Below, piece by piece: positions 1 through 8,626 of a DNA stretch of 14,617 bases. Both the position numbers and the translations under genes were made by a program. Each line of letters begins with the position of its first letter. The stretch's first letter is position 1. Source of the DNA: Chromera velia (lineage: Eukaryota > Sar > Chromeraceae). Location of the stretch: positions 11,203 through 25,819 of the forward strand of contig JAHBMJ010000536.1 of assembly GCA_018398765.1 (NCBI GenBank), in the 5' to 3' direction. Below the pieces are notes generated by a model that did no database searches, was not told the DNA's origin, and was given only the letters and a program-made list of their open reading frames with translations.

Positions 1-12
1 GGGGGGGGGGGG
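1..12. repeat. Poly-G run at the left edge
   Basis: Twelve consecutive G residues open the window. A matching C run closes it at about 14604-14617. Homopolymers at both ends suggest the contig stops where sequencing or assembly failed, so the edge is technical rather than biological. Confidence 0.9.
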
Positions 13-143
13 AGTCACCGGTGATGCAACACACAACGGTCGAGAAAATCAAATGCAGCCACGTAAGCACAAAACCAAACACAATATTTGCTACCCGACC
101 CTCCAGGCCCCCCAGCTATGTGTGTGCCTGCAGGCAGGCCTAC

Positions 144-1879
144 CTGGATTTCTGAATAGTAGAATCCCATTTTCGTCTGGACTCCATTCTTCATCCAATC
201 CTCGGCCACCGGGCACTCTGTCTGCGGCGGTTCCTGCAGGTTCCCAAATCGGTCGATCCACTCCGACACCCCCCCGCCCCCTTTCTCGTTTCCTGCCTCC
301 TCGTTGGCCGGCTTCCCGTCTGTTGCCACGGGCACTTTGTCGAGATGGAAATACCTGAACGAGAAGGAAAGGAAAAGAAAGGAAAGGGCGCAATTCAGTA
401 GGAGCGGATTCAGATACTTGGGTAGACAATCGAAGACACGTGATGGACGGAAGAAGAACGAAAATTGAAAACTTGTTGGTAGACCAGACAGAAGAAGAGG
501 CAGAGAGAGCGACCCATGTTTTCTCATTCACTCTCTCACTTACGCACGCACGCACACACCCCCTCATCTCAATCACGTCCCTCGAAAGCAGCGCATCCAA
601 TAATATTGAATAAACTATTCACTCACCTATCCACTCGAAGGGAGAGAAGGACCAGACTCCAGATTGCCACAGCGGCTGCGGTGAGAAGGAAGAGAAAGCC
701 CACCCCCCGAGCTCCTGTGAGACTGCAGGATCTACACTTCCTTCCGAATCCACCACCACCAAGCACAAGCCGCTGGGATGAAGGCGGACGTGCAGAGGAA
801 GCAGACTCAGACGCAGAGCCTCCCCCCGTTTCCTCATTCTCTCCCTTTCCCTTCCCTTTCTCTTTCTGCTTCTGCTTTTGCTTGTCGATCGAACCCTCCT
901 CTGCAGCCGTTGGACTCGCCTCCCCAGCCGCAGAATCGCCCCCGTTCACAATTGCGGAGCTGAATCCGGGATCTTTCGAGCCCCCGCGCCTCCATCCCCC
1001 AATCCCCCCTCCCCTCTCCCCCCTCTGCTGCGACCCGGCGGCCCTCCCCTCTTCGAGTTGATCCGAGTCTGCCGTCGTGCTCCTGCTGTTGCCCTCTCCG
1101 TCTCCCTCTCTCTCCGCCCCTTCCCCCCCCTCAGTTGCCCTTCGGGGTTCGGGGGAATCAAAAGAGGGAGGCGCGATCGCACCACCTGTTCCCGCGCCTA
1201 CTGAGGCAACCTCACTTCTTCGGACCATCCGGCTGCCCCAGAAACCTCCACTTCCACTTTCACTGCGTGCGTCATCTCGGCCACGCCCCCCGAACCGAAA
1301 CAGGTCCCGCCACGTCCCCCCCTTGCTCCCAGCCAGTGAATCTGATGAGAGAGGAGGGGGGGGAGAAGGGGACAAGCCCCTTGCTCCTCCTGGCTGCATG
1401 GAACGTTTCGAGATGGGGGAGGCAGTTCTGGAGGACGAGTCCCCTCCTTCAGAAGAGAACGGATTCATCTCCTCTTCTTTGCCCGCATCTCCCTTGTCCT
1501 TTCGGAAGGAACGGGGAAGGGAAAAGGGGTTTGCGATGGGACGCTGGGACCCAATCACTTTGGGGAGAGGAGACTTGCTGTCCTCGTCTTTCAAAGGGGG
1601 CGATCGAGGCCCCGGAAAGACCGAATCCTGCAAGAGGGGCAGACGAGGAGCGCCATGAGAGTGCAATTGCACAGTCTAGCATGAGAGGGGAACAGCTAGA
1701 CTCACCGCTTGCTCCGCCCAATCGACGTGATCAGCGACCTTGTCAAACCGGCAAAAAGGACAACAAGCATTGCCTGAAGACTGGAAACAGATTGCAGAGA
1801 AGCACTCCGTACAAAGCCGATTCCCACAATGCAAAAGCACGCTTTCCGTGACTTCGCAGAAGCAAACTGGACACTCCAT
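144..1879 (-). CDS. Membrane-anchored RING-finger protein, 3' end beyond the window
   Basis: Exons read as 1879-1706, 1627-627 and 354-144. All donors are good (GCG/GTGAGT, ATAG/GTGAGT, CCAG/GTAGGC). The acceptors follow clean pyrimidine tracts (CTCTTGCAG, CTCGTTCAG), and the phases are 0, 2 and 0, giving 462 codons so far. The gene continues left of the window after the last donor at 143. Residues 3-43 form a RING: CPVC, then C18, C23, C26 and a final CPFC (C40, C43). The usual histidine position after C18-G19 is Asn20. Residues 60-360 are low complexity (Ser, Gly, Glu, Pro, Lys). Residues 366-388 form one hydrophobic span ending in Arg-Val-Asp-Arg, and a soluble segment with Trp and Tyr residues follows. 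By family knowledge RING proteins are usually E3 ubiquitin ligases, and a membrane anchor would place this one on an organelle or the secretory system. The start at ATG 1879 is not certain: the frame stays open to 1894, next to a possible acceptor (AAACAG), so an upstream exon may exist. Confidence 0.72.
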
Positions 1880-1889
1880 TTGTGACAAA

Positions 1890-2394
1890 TCTGTTTACTA
1901 GCGGTGATCTCCGTCAACAACAATTACGTTCCAAACTGCGACAGCACAAGCTCACTGAACGACTTTCTTCCGGAACAGAAAGGACTTTCACAGACGCCTT
2001 TCCTATCCACTCAAGAACTGTTCGTTGACGTAGTACAAGAAAACTGAAGGAGCTGAAGACATCCGTCGGAAGGTTTCTGCCACCGGTCAGAGACATTCAG
2101 AGACAGACTGAAAGACTGGGTCACGGAGCGCGCTATATGGCCCATTATGGCCCCTGCATGGAGCTCGGAGCGCGCGGGCCCTCTGCGAGGACCTTGTCGG
2201 TCAGATGACCCCGGCCGGCATAGGGTGCCCGGGCAGAGCATGCATGAGGCCTCGCCAGAAGGGGGGGAAAGGGGGGGGTCGGAACCCTAAGAAAGTCCGA
2301 AGCACCAAACTTTTGCAGTCGCCGGTTTTCCTTTCAGGCTCTTTCACGCTGCTCCGGACCTCCCTAACCCAATGTTTCTAGAGCAGCCTTGGTG
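1890..2394. other. Upstream region of the RING gene, no gene seen
   Basis: No convincing exon is visible here. The short open frames at 1914-2096 and 2011-2241 lack protein-like composition and good splice sites. G runs lie at 2261-2279. The promoter or 5' untranslated exon of the RING gene may be here, but no motif can be named. Confidence 0.4.
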
Positions 2395-2545
2395 AGCACC
2401 ACGGCTGCACCACGGTGCCTGCCCAAGCCTTCCGCGGCGCTAGCGCCACGGTTCTAGCCTACTTCTAACCGTTTGCCACCCCGCGGCGACAACCGTGCCT
2501 CTCAGGGTGTAAGTCGAGGCCCGGCAGTAGACCGCGGGGTGGCCC
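2395..2545. repeat. GC-rich inverted-repeat block A
   Basis: The 12-base arm GCCACCCCGCGG at 2475-2486 is repeated in inverse as CCGCGGGGTGGC at 2532-2543, with a 45-base loop. Just upstream, GCACCACGG occurs twice, followed by GGTGC, which makes a second short palindrome near 2397-2420. CCGCGG and GCTAGC palindromes lie between them. The style matches block B at 4008-4175. It may be a hairpin-forming remnant of a dispersed element. Confidence 0.45.
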
Positions 2546-2559
2546 GAAATATAAATCCC

Positions 2560-3012
2560 ATCCTATTCTATATAAGCCGGTTAAGGCGTTTTGAGAACAA
2601 AATGACTATTAAGTCAGGTAATAAAAAGAAAAACTATACATACATCATCAACTAGATCATCAATTGAACTATTCTTCAATATTAGATTTAATAACCCTCA
2701 ATATATCTAAATGAGTAGTAATAAAAATGAATCAAACTATATTAAAATGATTATTCATGAATGTACACACCATAAAACATTGTTCGGCATTGTCAAATAT
2801 AATATTAATCAATCAAATCACAGATCTGACAGAGAAAAGAGGGAAAAAACGGGGAGCATTAGAAGCACAAAGTCTTCTCTCCTCTGGACTTGGAGACGCC
2901 TCAACCCATTTGACCCCCCCCCCTTATCATCTCTCGGCTGCGTTTGACATATGTCTGTATACAAAGTAAATGTGCGATTGATGTGTGATTGATATGCGAT
3001 TGATTATCGCTT
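2560..3012. other. AT-rich intergenic stretch, no gene seen
   Basis: The composition turns AT-rich right after the GC-rich block. It contains simple motifs (ATTGATGTGTGATTGATATG-like runs near 2973-3005) and a C run at 2915-2923. The short frames here look random. Nothing functional could be identified. Confidence 0.4.
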
Positions 3013-3384
3013 TTAAATTCTGAAGTCGCAGTCACTTTCATGACCATCGGAATCTAGATCCGAGGTGTATTGACGAAGGAAAGCTGCATAGTCAGGGACT
3101 CGCCTTTGTGTGCGAGTCTGTTCCCTTGTCCGCACACCACTCCTCACCCCCCCCCTAACCAACAATCGGACCTCCTTTACCACCACAATGACAGAGGAGA
3201 ACATAGATCTCTTCGGCATATGTGTGCCTGCTTTGTCCTCTTACTTCTTCTCAATATGAGGGTCCACAAGAGGCTCCGCCGCCTTTATTCTCTTCAAAAT
3301 TCCCCTGCTACCTGAAAAGTTGGACTCCAACACTAGACTCTGACATCTTGTCTAACTTATCAGTAAGACCATCATCTCCCTCGC
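3013..3384 (-). CDS. Candidate terminal exons of an unrecognised gene
   Basis: The end of the minus frame stopping at 3013-3015 looks protein-like: after QRRVPDYAAFLRQY it reads an acidic tail (SDLDSDGHESDCDF). It could start at an acceptor such as ACAAAG or GACAAG upstream, past a G run on the coding strand. A second possible exon near 3375-3315 contains an in-frame ATG (MSESSVGVQLF) and ends at a plausible donor, TTTTCAG/GTAGCA, in phase 2, which fits joining to the terminal exon. The splice model is loose and no family is recognised. It could equally be a decayed gene. Confidence 0.25.
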
Positions 3385-3527
3385 CTCTTTCCTTCTTTCC
3401 TTCCTCACCCCTCTCCTTCTCTCCTTCCTCACCTCTGTCTTTCTCTCCTTCCTTAATTCTCTCTTTCTCTCATTCCTCATGTCTCTCCTTCTCTCCTTCC
3501 TCAACTCTCTCCTTTTCTCCTCGCAGA
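3385..3527. repeat. 24-base minisatellite, about six imperfect copies
   Basis: The unit is close to CTCTCCTTCTCTCCTTCCTC plus four bases on the plus strand. Copies diverge by a few substitutions. Because 24 is a multiple of 3, any open frame through it encodes an eight-residue repeat. One minus frame gives a highly basic repeat of RELRKERR type. Another gives an acidic/basic EEGEKERG type but is broken by a TGA. Confidence 0.7.
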
Positions 3528-3638
3528 TCGATGCAGGCGAGGGGAGGACTGCCGAGGGGGGGAGGACTGTCGACGGGAAGACTGCCGAGGAGATTTCCGG
3601 GCGGCTAAACTCCAAGGTACAAGGCTACTGAGTAATGG

Positions 3639-3945
3639 CTAGTCAGCCTTGGCGGCCCCCTCCCCTTTCTTCTCTGCGGCAACAAAGAACTTTAAAAACT
3701 TCTGAGACTGCGTCGTCTTCACACCAAAGTCAGGCGCTTTTCATTTGGGCATCATGACACTCAGATGGTAAACAGTCTGGGCAGATTATCACCTTCATAC
3801 AGAGTCGAGTAAGCAGATTCAACTGTGAAGTATTGAACTTAGTATTCATAGAAGTACACAAATCATATAAATGAATGTTCCTTTGACAGGTTGAGCCCGC
3901 TGCTCTCAGTTGATCGCTTGACAAGAATCTGTAGAGCTTTCTGGG
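3639..3945 (-). CDS. Candidate three-exon gene end, unrecognised
   Basis: Exons proposed: 3945-3888 (or from 3940), 3822-3793 and 3736-3639, ending at TAG. The phases agree at both junctions (1 and 1). The resulting residues look protein-like: KLYRFLSSDQLRAAGST, then ESAYSTLYE, then DFGVKTTQSQKFLKFFVAAE and a lysine/alanine tail. The second acceptor has a pyrimidine-containing TTCACAG preceded by ATACTAAG, similar to a branch point. The last acceptor (ATGAAAAG) is weak, and the introns are only 65 and 56 bases. No upstream exons were found before the GC-rich block, so this may be a gene remnant. No function can be named. Confidence 0.33.
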
Positions 3946-4007
3946 CTAAAAGCTGTCAGAGCAACACTTGGCGGACTTAATCTCGACGATCCATTTTTTT
4001 TTTTTCG

Positions 4008-4175
4008 ATGCCGCCGCGGAGAGACAAAGGCGACGGTCCCACCACTCCGCGGCGGACCCACCGCGGAAACTTGCTTGACCGGCACCGCGCCGCTCCGCGG
4101 TGCATCGCGGTCCTACCCTCCTTCTCTAAATTTTTTTTCCGCGGCGCGCGGTGCCGCTCCGCGCCACCGTGGCGT
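4008..4175. repeat. GC-rich CCGCGG palindromic block B
   Basis: A dense cluster of CCGCGG and GCGCGC. A perfect hairpin has arms GCACCGCG (4082-4089) and CGCGGTGC (4096-4103) with a six-base loop. A second inverted copy of GGCACCGCGC lies near 4145-4154. The block follows a T run of about 12 and sits in otherwise AT-rich DNA, as block A does. Confidence 0.5.
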
Positions 4176-5177
4176 TTATACACAAACGCTGCAGTGTTTA
4201 GAAACGCTGCCCTAACCTAACTAAACCTACCTTTACCTCCGTGCAGGTACGTGCGGGCTAGTGCGGGCCACGGTGTGGCTACCTTTGGTGCTTTACGAAA
4301 CTCCTGGGCTAGGCCCTGGTAGACCAATCGGTAGACCGTACATGGGAATCCGAAAAAACCTCTGCCCCCCCGCAAGGCTCTAGTACGAGCCCATACTGAT
4401 GATGATGGTGGTGGTAGTGATGAGGTTAACTAAATCCAGCGGCCATCGTGCCCCAATGGCAGAGGACAGTCTAAGCATACATGCATTGCTAGCCTAAGAG
4501 ACTAGTAGGAGCATAAAAGCTTGCTCAGAGAGGCCACACTGAGTCAACCAGAAACGCATCATAATAGTATCGATCATCCCGACATTATACTAGGTCTTAC
4601 TAAGTCTTACCTAGTTTTATCTAATCTTACTTTTTCTAAATTTTCTGCCTAAATCGATTTTATCAAACAAAAATCTGTTTCGGATGATTAAACATAATTT
4701 TGGATACTAAGTATCTACGTATACGCATATTTTTTTTAAAAGTCATATAGTGGAGATATGTGAAAACATTATGAAGACTCCAAAACAACAAAAATTATGA
4801 AAACAAATTTATGAGATCTAAAAATCCTGAAGAAAGTTAGAGGATGTTTGTAAAAATTTATTAATTTAACGTATGAACAAAAGATTTGAGCTTGTTTCCC
4901 TAGTTGTTTCCTTTCCCAACAGTCCCTTTTCCTAATTTATACTTCGATGTAAAGGTAAGTAAACAAACAGATAACTTGGCTTGTTTTATGTTTTTTTAAG
5001 TTTTGTGGTTATCTGCTGCTATGTGCCATAGGCCCATGCACACATCCTTCGGCGTACAAACAGAGAGAGAGACTACACTATCACTACAGAAAAACACATG
5101 GGAATTCAGACCCTGACAGACAGTTTGACGGACGGATGCATGTTCAGTCTTCTTCTGGTTTTAAGAATCACACGTCT
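4176..5177. other. Non-coding stretch, AT-rich, no gene seen
   Basis: Holds degenerate CCTAAC/CCTAAA-like repeats at 4209-4240, GAT and GGT triplet runs at 4399-4425, and CTTAC/CTTAT-type repeats at 4590-4632, followed by strongly AT-rich DNA to about 5000. No long open frame or splice-supported exon was seen on either strand. The right part may be the 3' untranslated region and downstream DNA of the AT-hook gene. Confidence 0.45.
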
Positions 5178-5945
5178 TTACAGGCCCTGCCTTCTCCCAC
5201 CTCGGCCTCCCTTTCCTGAAGGCCCTCCCCGCGAAGCGCTCGCGGTCGGTCGAATACCCTTGATTCCCGGAATCGGTCGAGCGGCGCTCCCTCTGTCTCT
5301 CAATACACGGGTAGTAACGGTTCGCTTTGGAATGCTGGCAGAGGCACCTTTTTGTTCTTTCTTCGTGCCTTTTCTGCCACTCCCATTCGAAGCCGTTCCA
5401 CCGCTCTGGTCCTTCTTGAGGGGTGGACGCCCTCTCCCTCTCTTTGTTTCTGCACTCACCCCTTCTTTTGAGGCACCTACACCGGTCTCTTCTCTCTGTA
5501 TGTCTACTTCCCCCAACTTTCTTTTGACGCCTTTCCCACCTTCGTCTTTCGAAGCGGCTGCAGCGCTCTTATTTCTGTTGAGGGGTGGACGCCCCCTTCC
5601 TCTCTTGACCCCTCCACTCAGTGACACCCCTTCTTTCGAGGCGCCTGCTCCACTCTCTTGTTTGCTGACACCTTGCCCACCTCTCTTTTGGTTGACACTT
5701 TTGGTTTCTGGGGCTTTGGAGGCGACAGCACTGTTCTCTTTCTTGGTGGGGCGGGGACGACCCCTCTCTTTCTTCGTCCTTGCACTGCCAGCACCTGTCT
5801 CTTCCGTGCTCACGCGTTGCCCACCCGTCTTTTGCTTGACCTTTTGCCCCCCGAGCTCTCTCAAGGCGGAGGCCCCCGTCTCTTCTTTCTTGATTTCGCT
5901 CAAGGCGGCAGTGGGATGCACTGCTTTCGAAGCCTTCTTCTGCAT
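5178..5945 (-). CDS. AT-hook DNA-binding protein, or AT-hook terminal exon
   Basis: A continuous minus frame ends at TAA 5180-5178. It is very rich in Lys, Arg, Gly, Ser and Ala. Counting from the AAG at 5939, three AT-hook cores are seen at about residues 59-64 (ERGRPRP, weaker), 113-119 (KRGRGRPPL) and 167-173 (KRGRGRPPL). Each is preceded by a related EETG/QESG-AGASKEGVS segment, so a module of about 55 residues has been duplicated. By family knowledge AT-hooks bind the minor groove of AT-rich DNA and occur in HMGA-like and chromatin proteins. Two starts are possible: ATG at 5945 (255 residues), or a splice acceptor at 5941-5940 (CCTTTTTCCGTTCTCAATGCAG-type tract), making it the last exon of the SUMO-like gene upstream. 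The acceptor is strong and in phase 0, so splicing is favoured. Nuclear localisation is likely. Confidence 0.72.
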   Translation of the reverse strand: MQKKASKAVHPTAALSEIKKEETGASALRELGGQKVKQKTGGQRVSTEETGAGSARTKKERGRPRPTKKENSAVASKAPETKSVNQKRGGQGVSKQESGAGASKEGVSLSGGVKRGRGRPPLNRNKSAAAASKDEGGKGVKRKLGEVDIQREETGVGASKEGVSAETKRGRGRPPLKKDQSGGTASNGSGRKGTKKEQKGASASIPKRTVTTRVLRDRGSAARPIPGIKGIRPTASASRGGPSGKGGRGGRRQGL

Positions 5946-6144
5946 TGAGAACGGAAAAAGGAGGCCGGCTGTCAATGATCGAATGGACGGATGTCCCGTG
6001 CATGCTCAACTTGCGCGGCGATCGATCACTTTCACATCCTACAAACCACCAAGGTCTGGGGGAGCTGATTCTTGTTCGCCCATGCATCACGTACACGTGC
6101 AGCACGAGAGGGGCAGACAGGCAAAGATCGCCCACGACGTTGCA

Positions 6145-6225
6145 TTACATGGAACTCCCTCCTTCTTTTGGCAAGATCTGGTCTGATTGACTGACAAAAT
6201 CAAGAGAGATGTCGAAGGACGGGCG
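6145..6225 (-). CDS. Small exon after the satellite intron of the SUMO-like gene
   Basis: An acceptor at 6227-6226 (TTCATTCACTTACAAG) opens frame RPSFDISLDFVSQSDQ in phase 0, matching the phase 0 donor at 7380. Two outcomes are possible. Read to its stop at 6147-6145, the exon ends the protein with KEGGSSM. Alternatively, a donor GATTTT/GTCAGT after 6196 makes it a 30-base exon joined in phase 0 to the AT-hook exon at 5939 across a 256-base intron. GTC-type donors recur in the Tic22-like gene nearby, which supports the second reading, but the sequence cannot settle it. Confidence 0.45.
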   Translation of the reverse strand, partial: RPSFDISLDFVSQSDQILPKEGGSSM

Positions 6226-6230
6226 CTTGT

Positions 6231-7163
<933 letters not shown>

Positions 7164-7174
7164 GTGCTGTATCG

Positions 7175-7206
7175 TTCTTTCTTTCTTTCTTTCTTTCTTT
7201 CTTTTC
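7175..7206. repeat. TTTC tract facing the purine satellite
   Basis: About eight TTTC units on the plus strand, lying about 15 bases beyond the end of the purine satellite. This is the opposite orientation to the satellite, so the two can pair as an inverted repeat. Confidence 0.9.
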
Positions 7207-7379
7207 CGTATTTCTTTTCGTTTTCTCCTTCTCTTTCACAGAGAGACAGGCAGGCAGAGAGAAAGATAGATAGGAGGAAAAACACGGATCAGGAAAGAAA
7301 AGCAAAGATCGGTAATGAACGTCAGCAGAAACGAGACCACGCATCCTCCCACGATTAGCACAGTGTCAGCCCCACCTAC

Positions 7380-8219
7380 CTGTGATTGCGCCTGATGAGC
7401 ATACAGAGTGTCGCCGTTCTTCAGGCCGATCGCGATTGGAGTTTGGCTCTGCTTGACGGTCTTTCCGTCGAACCAAAACGTCACAGAGTCGCTGGTGCAA
7501 CCTGAGAACGCACAGAAGGCCTCTGTGAGTTTCTTCAGCCGTGAGGTTGTCTTGATGCAGAAAATGGCCTCCACCGGCTCTGTGAGAACACCTTCTGCCT
7601 CCATGCGAATCTGTACATTGATCCTCTCACCCCCCGACCCGGTGGGAGGGCACTCGGGCTCCTCCTCCTCACCCCCTCCCTCCCTTTCCTCAGGTTGCTC
7701 TTGGGACCCCCCCATCCCTCCGCCTCCCACAAGAGAGCCCGAGTTGGCGCGGTAGTGGCGTTTGTCCCACCTGTCGAAGGCGCTCATGTCTGCGTTGGGA
7801 AAGAAGCACTCGTACACTGAACGCATCTTGACGAAACGCTTCTGAAGGGCTGCGTCGTCTCCGGCCACTTCGGAGCTGTGGTGGAGGAAGGGCGTCCCGT
7901 GCTTGCTGAGAAGAAGTTTCATCAGCTTCATGTACTTCTTTGTTTCCAACACGTGCTCATGCCAGAGAGAAACCAACTGGAAAGGCATGGAGAGAAGGTC
8001 TGCATCCCCGTCACCAAGAAGAGCCTTCAGACTGAGACAACGAGTGTAACCATCGAGCATCTTCTGTTGCTCGTCTTCACTGCTTGCCCATCGCTGCGTT
8101 GCCTTCTTTACATTACCGCAGTCGATACGGGCACGAATCAATCTGTACAGCTCCTTCACTTGCTCCTGCTGGCTCTTCAGAAGAGTCTCAGCACTCCCCC
8201 TTTTCTCTCTCGGAGGCAT
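7380..8219 (-). CDS. WHxH/LHH helical domain plus SUMO-like domain protein, first exon
   Basis: ATG at 8219 opens 280 codons, ending in phase 0 at a strong donor CACAG/GTAGGT (7380/7379). Residues 15-160 look helical and contain LWHEHVLETKKY (85-96), FLHH (111-114) and an FDRWDKR segment (148-154). This pattern recalls the WHxHxLDTxxY motif of GRDP-like proteins of plants, fungi and algae, which is a resemblance from memory. Residues 165-198 are a Gly/Glu-rich linker. Residues 199-276 look like a SUMO/Rad60-type beta-grasp domain: INVQIRMEAEG, then FCIKTTSRLKKLTEAFC, then VTFWFDGKTV, then TPIAIGLKNGDTLYAH. No diglycine follows inside this exon. The role is unknown; a protein-interaction or SUMO-mimic function is possible. 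The protein continues into the exon at 6225 and perhaps the AT-hook exon at 5939. ATG context is reasonable and no upstream exon is needed. Confidence 0.85.
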
Positions 8220-8519
8220 GGAGCAAACGACCTGACACGAACGTTTCGTTCCTGAGAATGTAAGGAAGCTTGATCGAAAATGGGGATCGATCTACACAGG
8301 CGCCATCAAGTAAAACATACGTCTTCTGGCAACGCACTTTTCCACAGACTCACAGAGTGTCGACTCAGGCAACGTGGGAATGTTCTGCCGCTGAGCATCA
8401 AGCAGCTGAAGTACAACGCAAGCTGTGATATTGAGGTCAGACCTTATCAATTTTTGACCGAGCTTCAGTTTGTTGTCCCGAAAAGCCTTTTCTGGCGCTA
8501 CGTGACCTTCTCATGCATC
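8220..8519. other. Upstream region of the SUMO-like gene, no gene seen
   Basis: About 300 bases of unique sequence without supported exons on either strand. The short plus frame at 8280-8522 has no distinctive composition and no partner exon. It likely includes the promoter and 5' untranslated region of the minus-strand gene starting at 8219. Confidence 0.4.
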
Positions 8520-8541
8520 TGACGCAAGCAAGCTTGCGAAC

Positions 8542-8554
8542 GGCCCCGGAAAGC
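8542..8554. repeat. Isolated half of the TIR motif
   Basis: GGCCCCGGAAAGC, the inner half of the terminal repeat, appears without its GTGCCCC half. The same string occurs at 13051-13063 in an intron. Partial forms occur at 8698-8711 (GCTTTCCGGGGCC, opposite direction) and 9608-9621 (CGCTTTCCGGGCTA). They look like decayed or solo ends of the same family. Confidence 0.55.
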
Positions 8555-8626
8555 AAGAAAAATTACCACTGGTTGACGCACGCAAGCTCTTTCAAAGCGC
8601 GAAAAGATACCGCGGCGATGGTTTGG

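Noticed and set aside
516-1851. Plus-strand frames at 516-1061, 1077-1658 and 1135-1851
   Set aside because: They mirror the low-complexity exon of the RING gene. Splice phases and the RING and membrane segment support only the minus strand.
1676-1888. Start of the RING protein at 1888
   Set aside because: The codon at 1888 is TTG. The first ATG in frame is at 1879, directly before the CPVC motif.
2473-2969. Short plus frames at 2473-2655, 2711-2947 and 2757-2969
   Set aside because: AT-rich random composition, no splice partners, no motif.
5098-6186. 362-codon plus-strand frame, Pro/Leu/Phe rich
   Set aside because: Antisense shadow of the AT-hook exon. The minus frame carries clear GRGRPP motifs and repeat modules, while the plus frame has no recognisable feature.
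7408-8255. Plus-strand frames opposite the SUMO-like exon
   Set aside because: Shadows of a well-supported minus exon with domain content.
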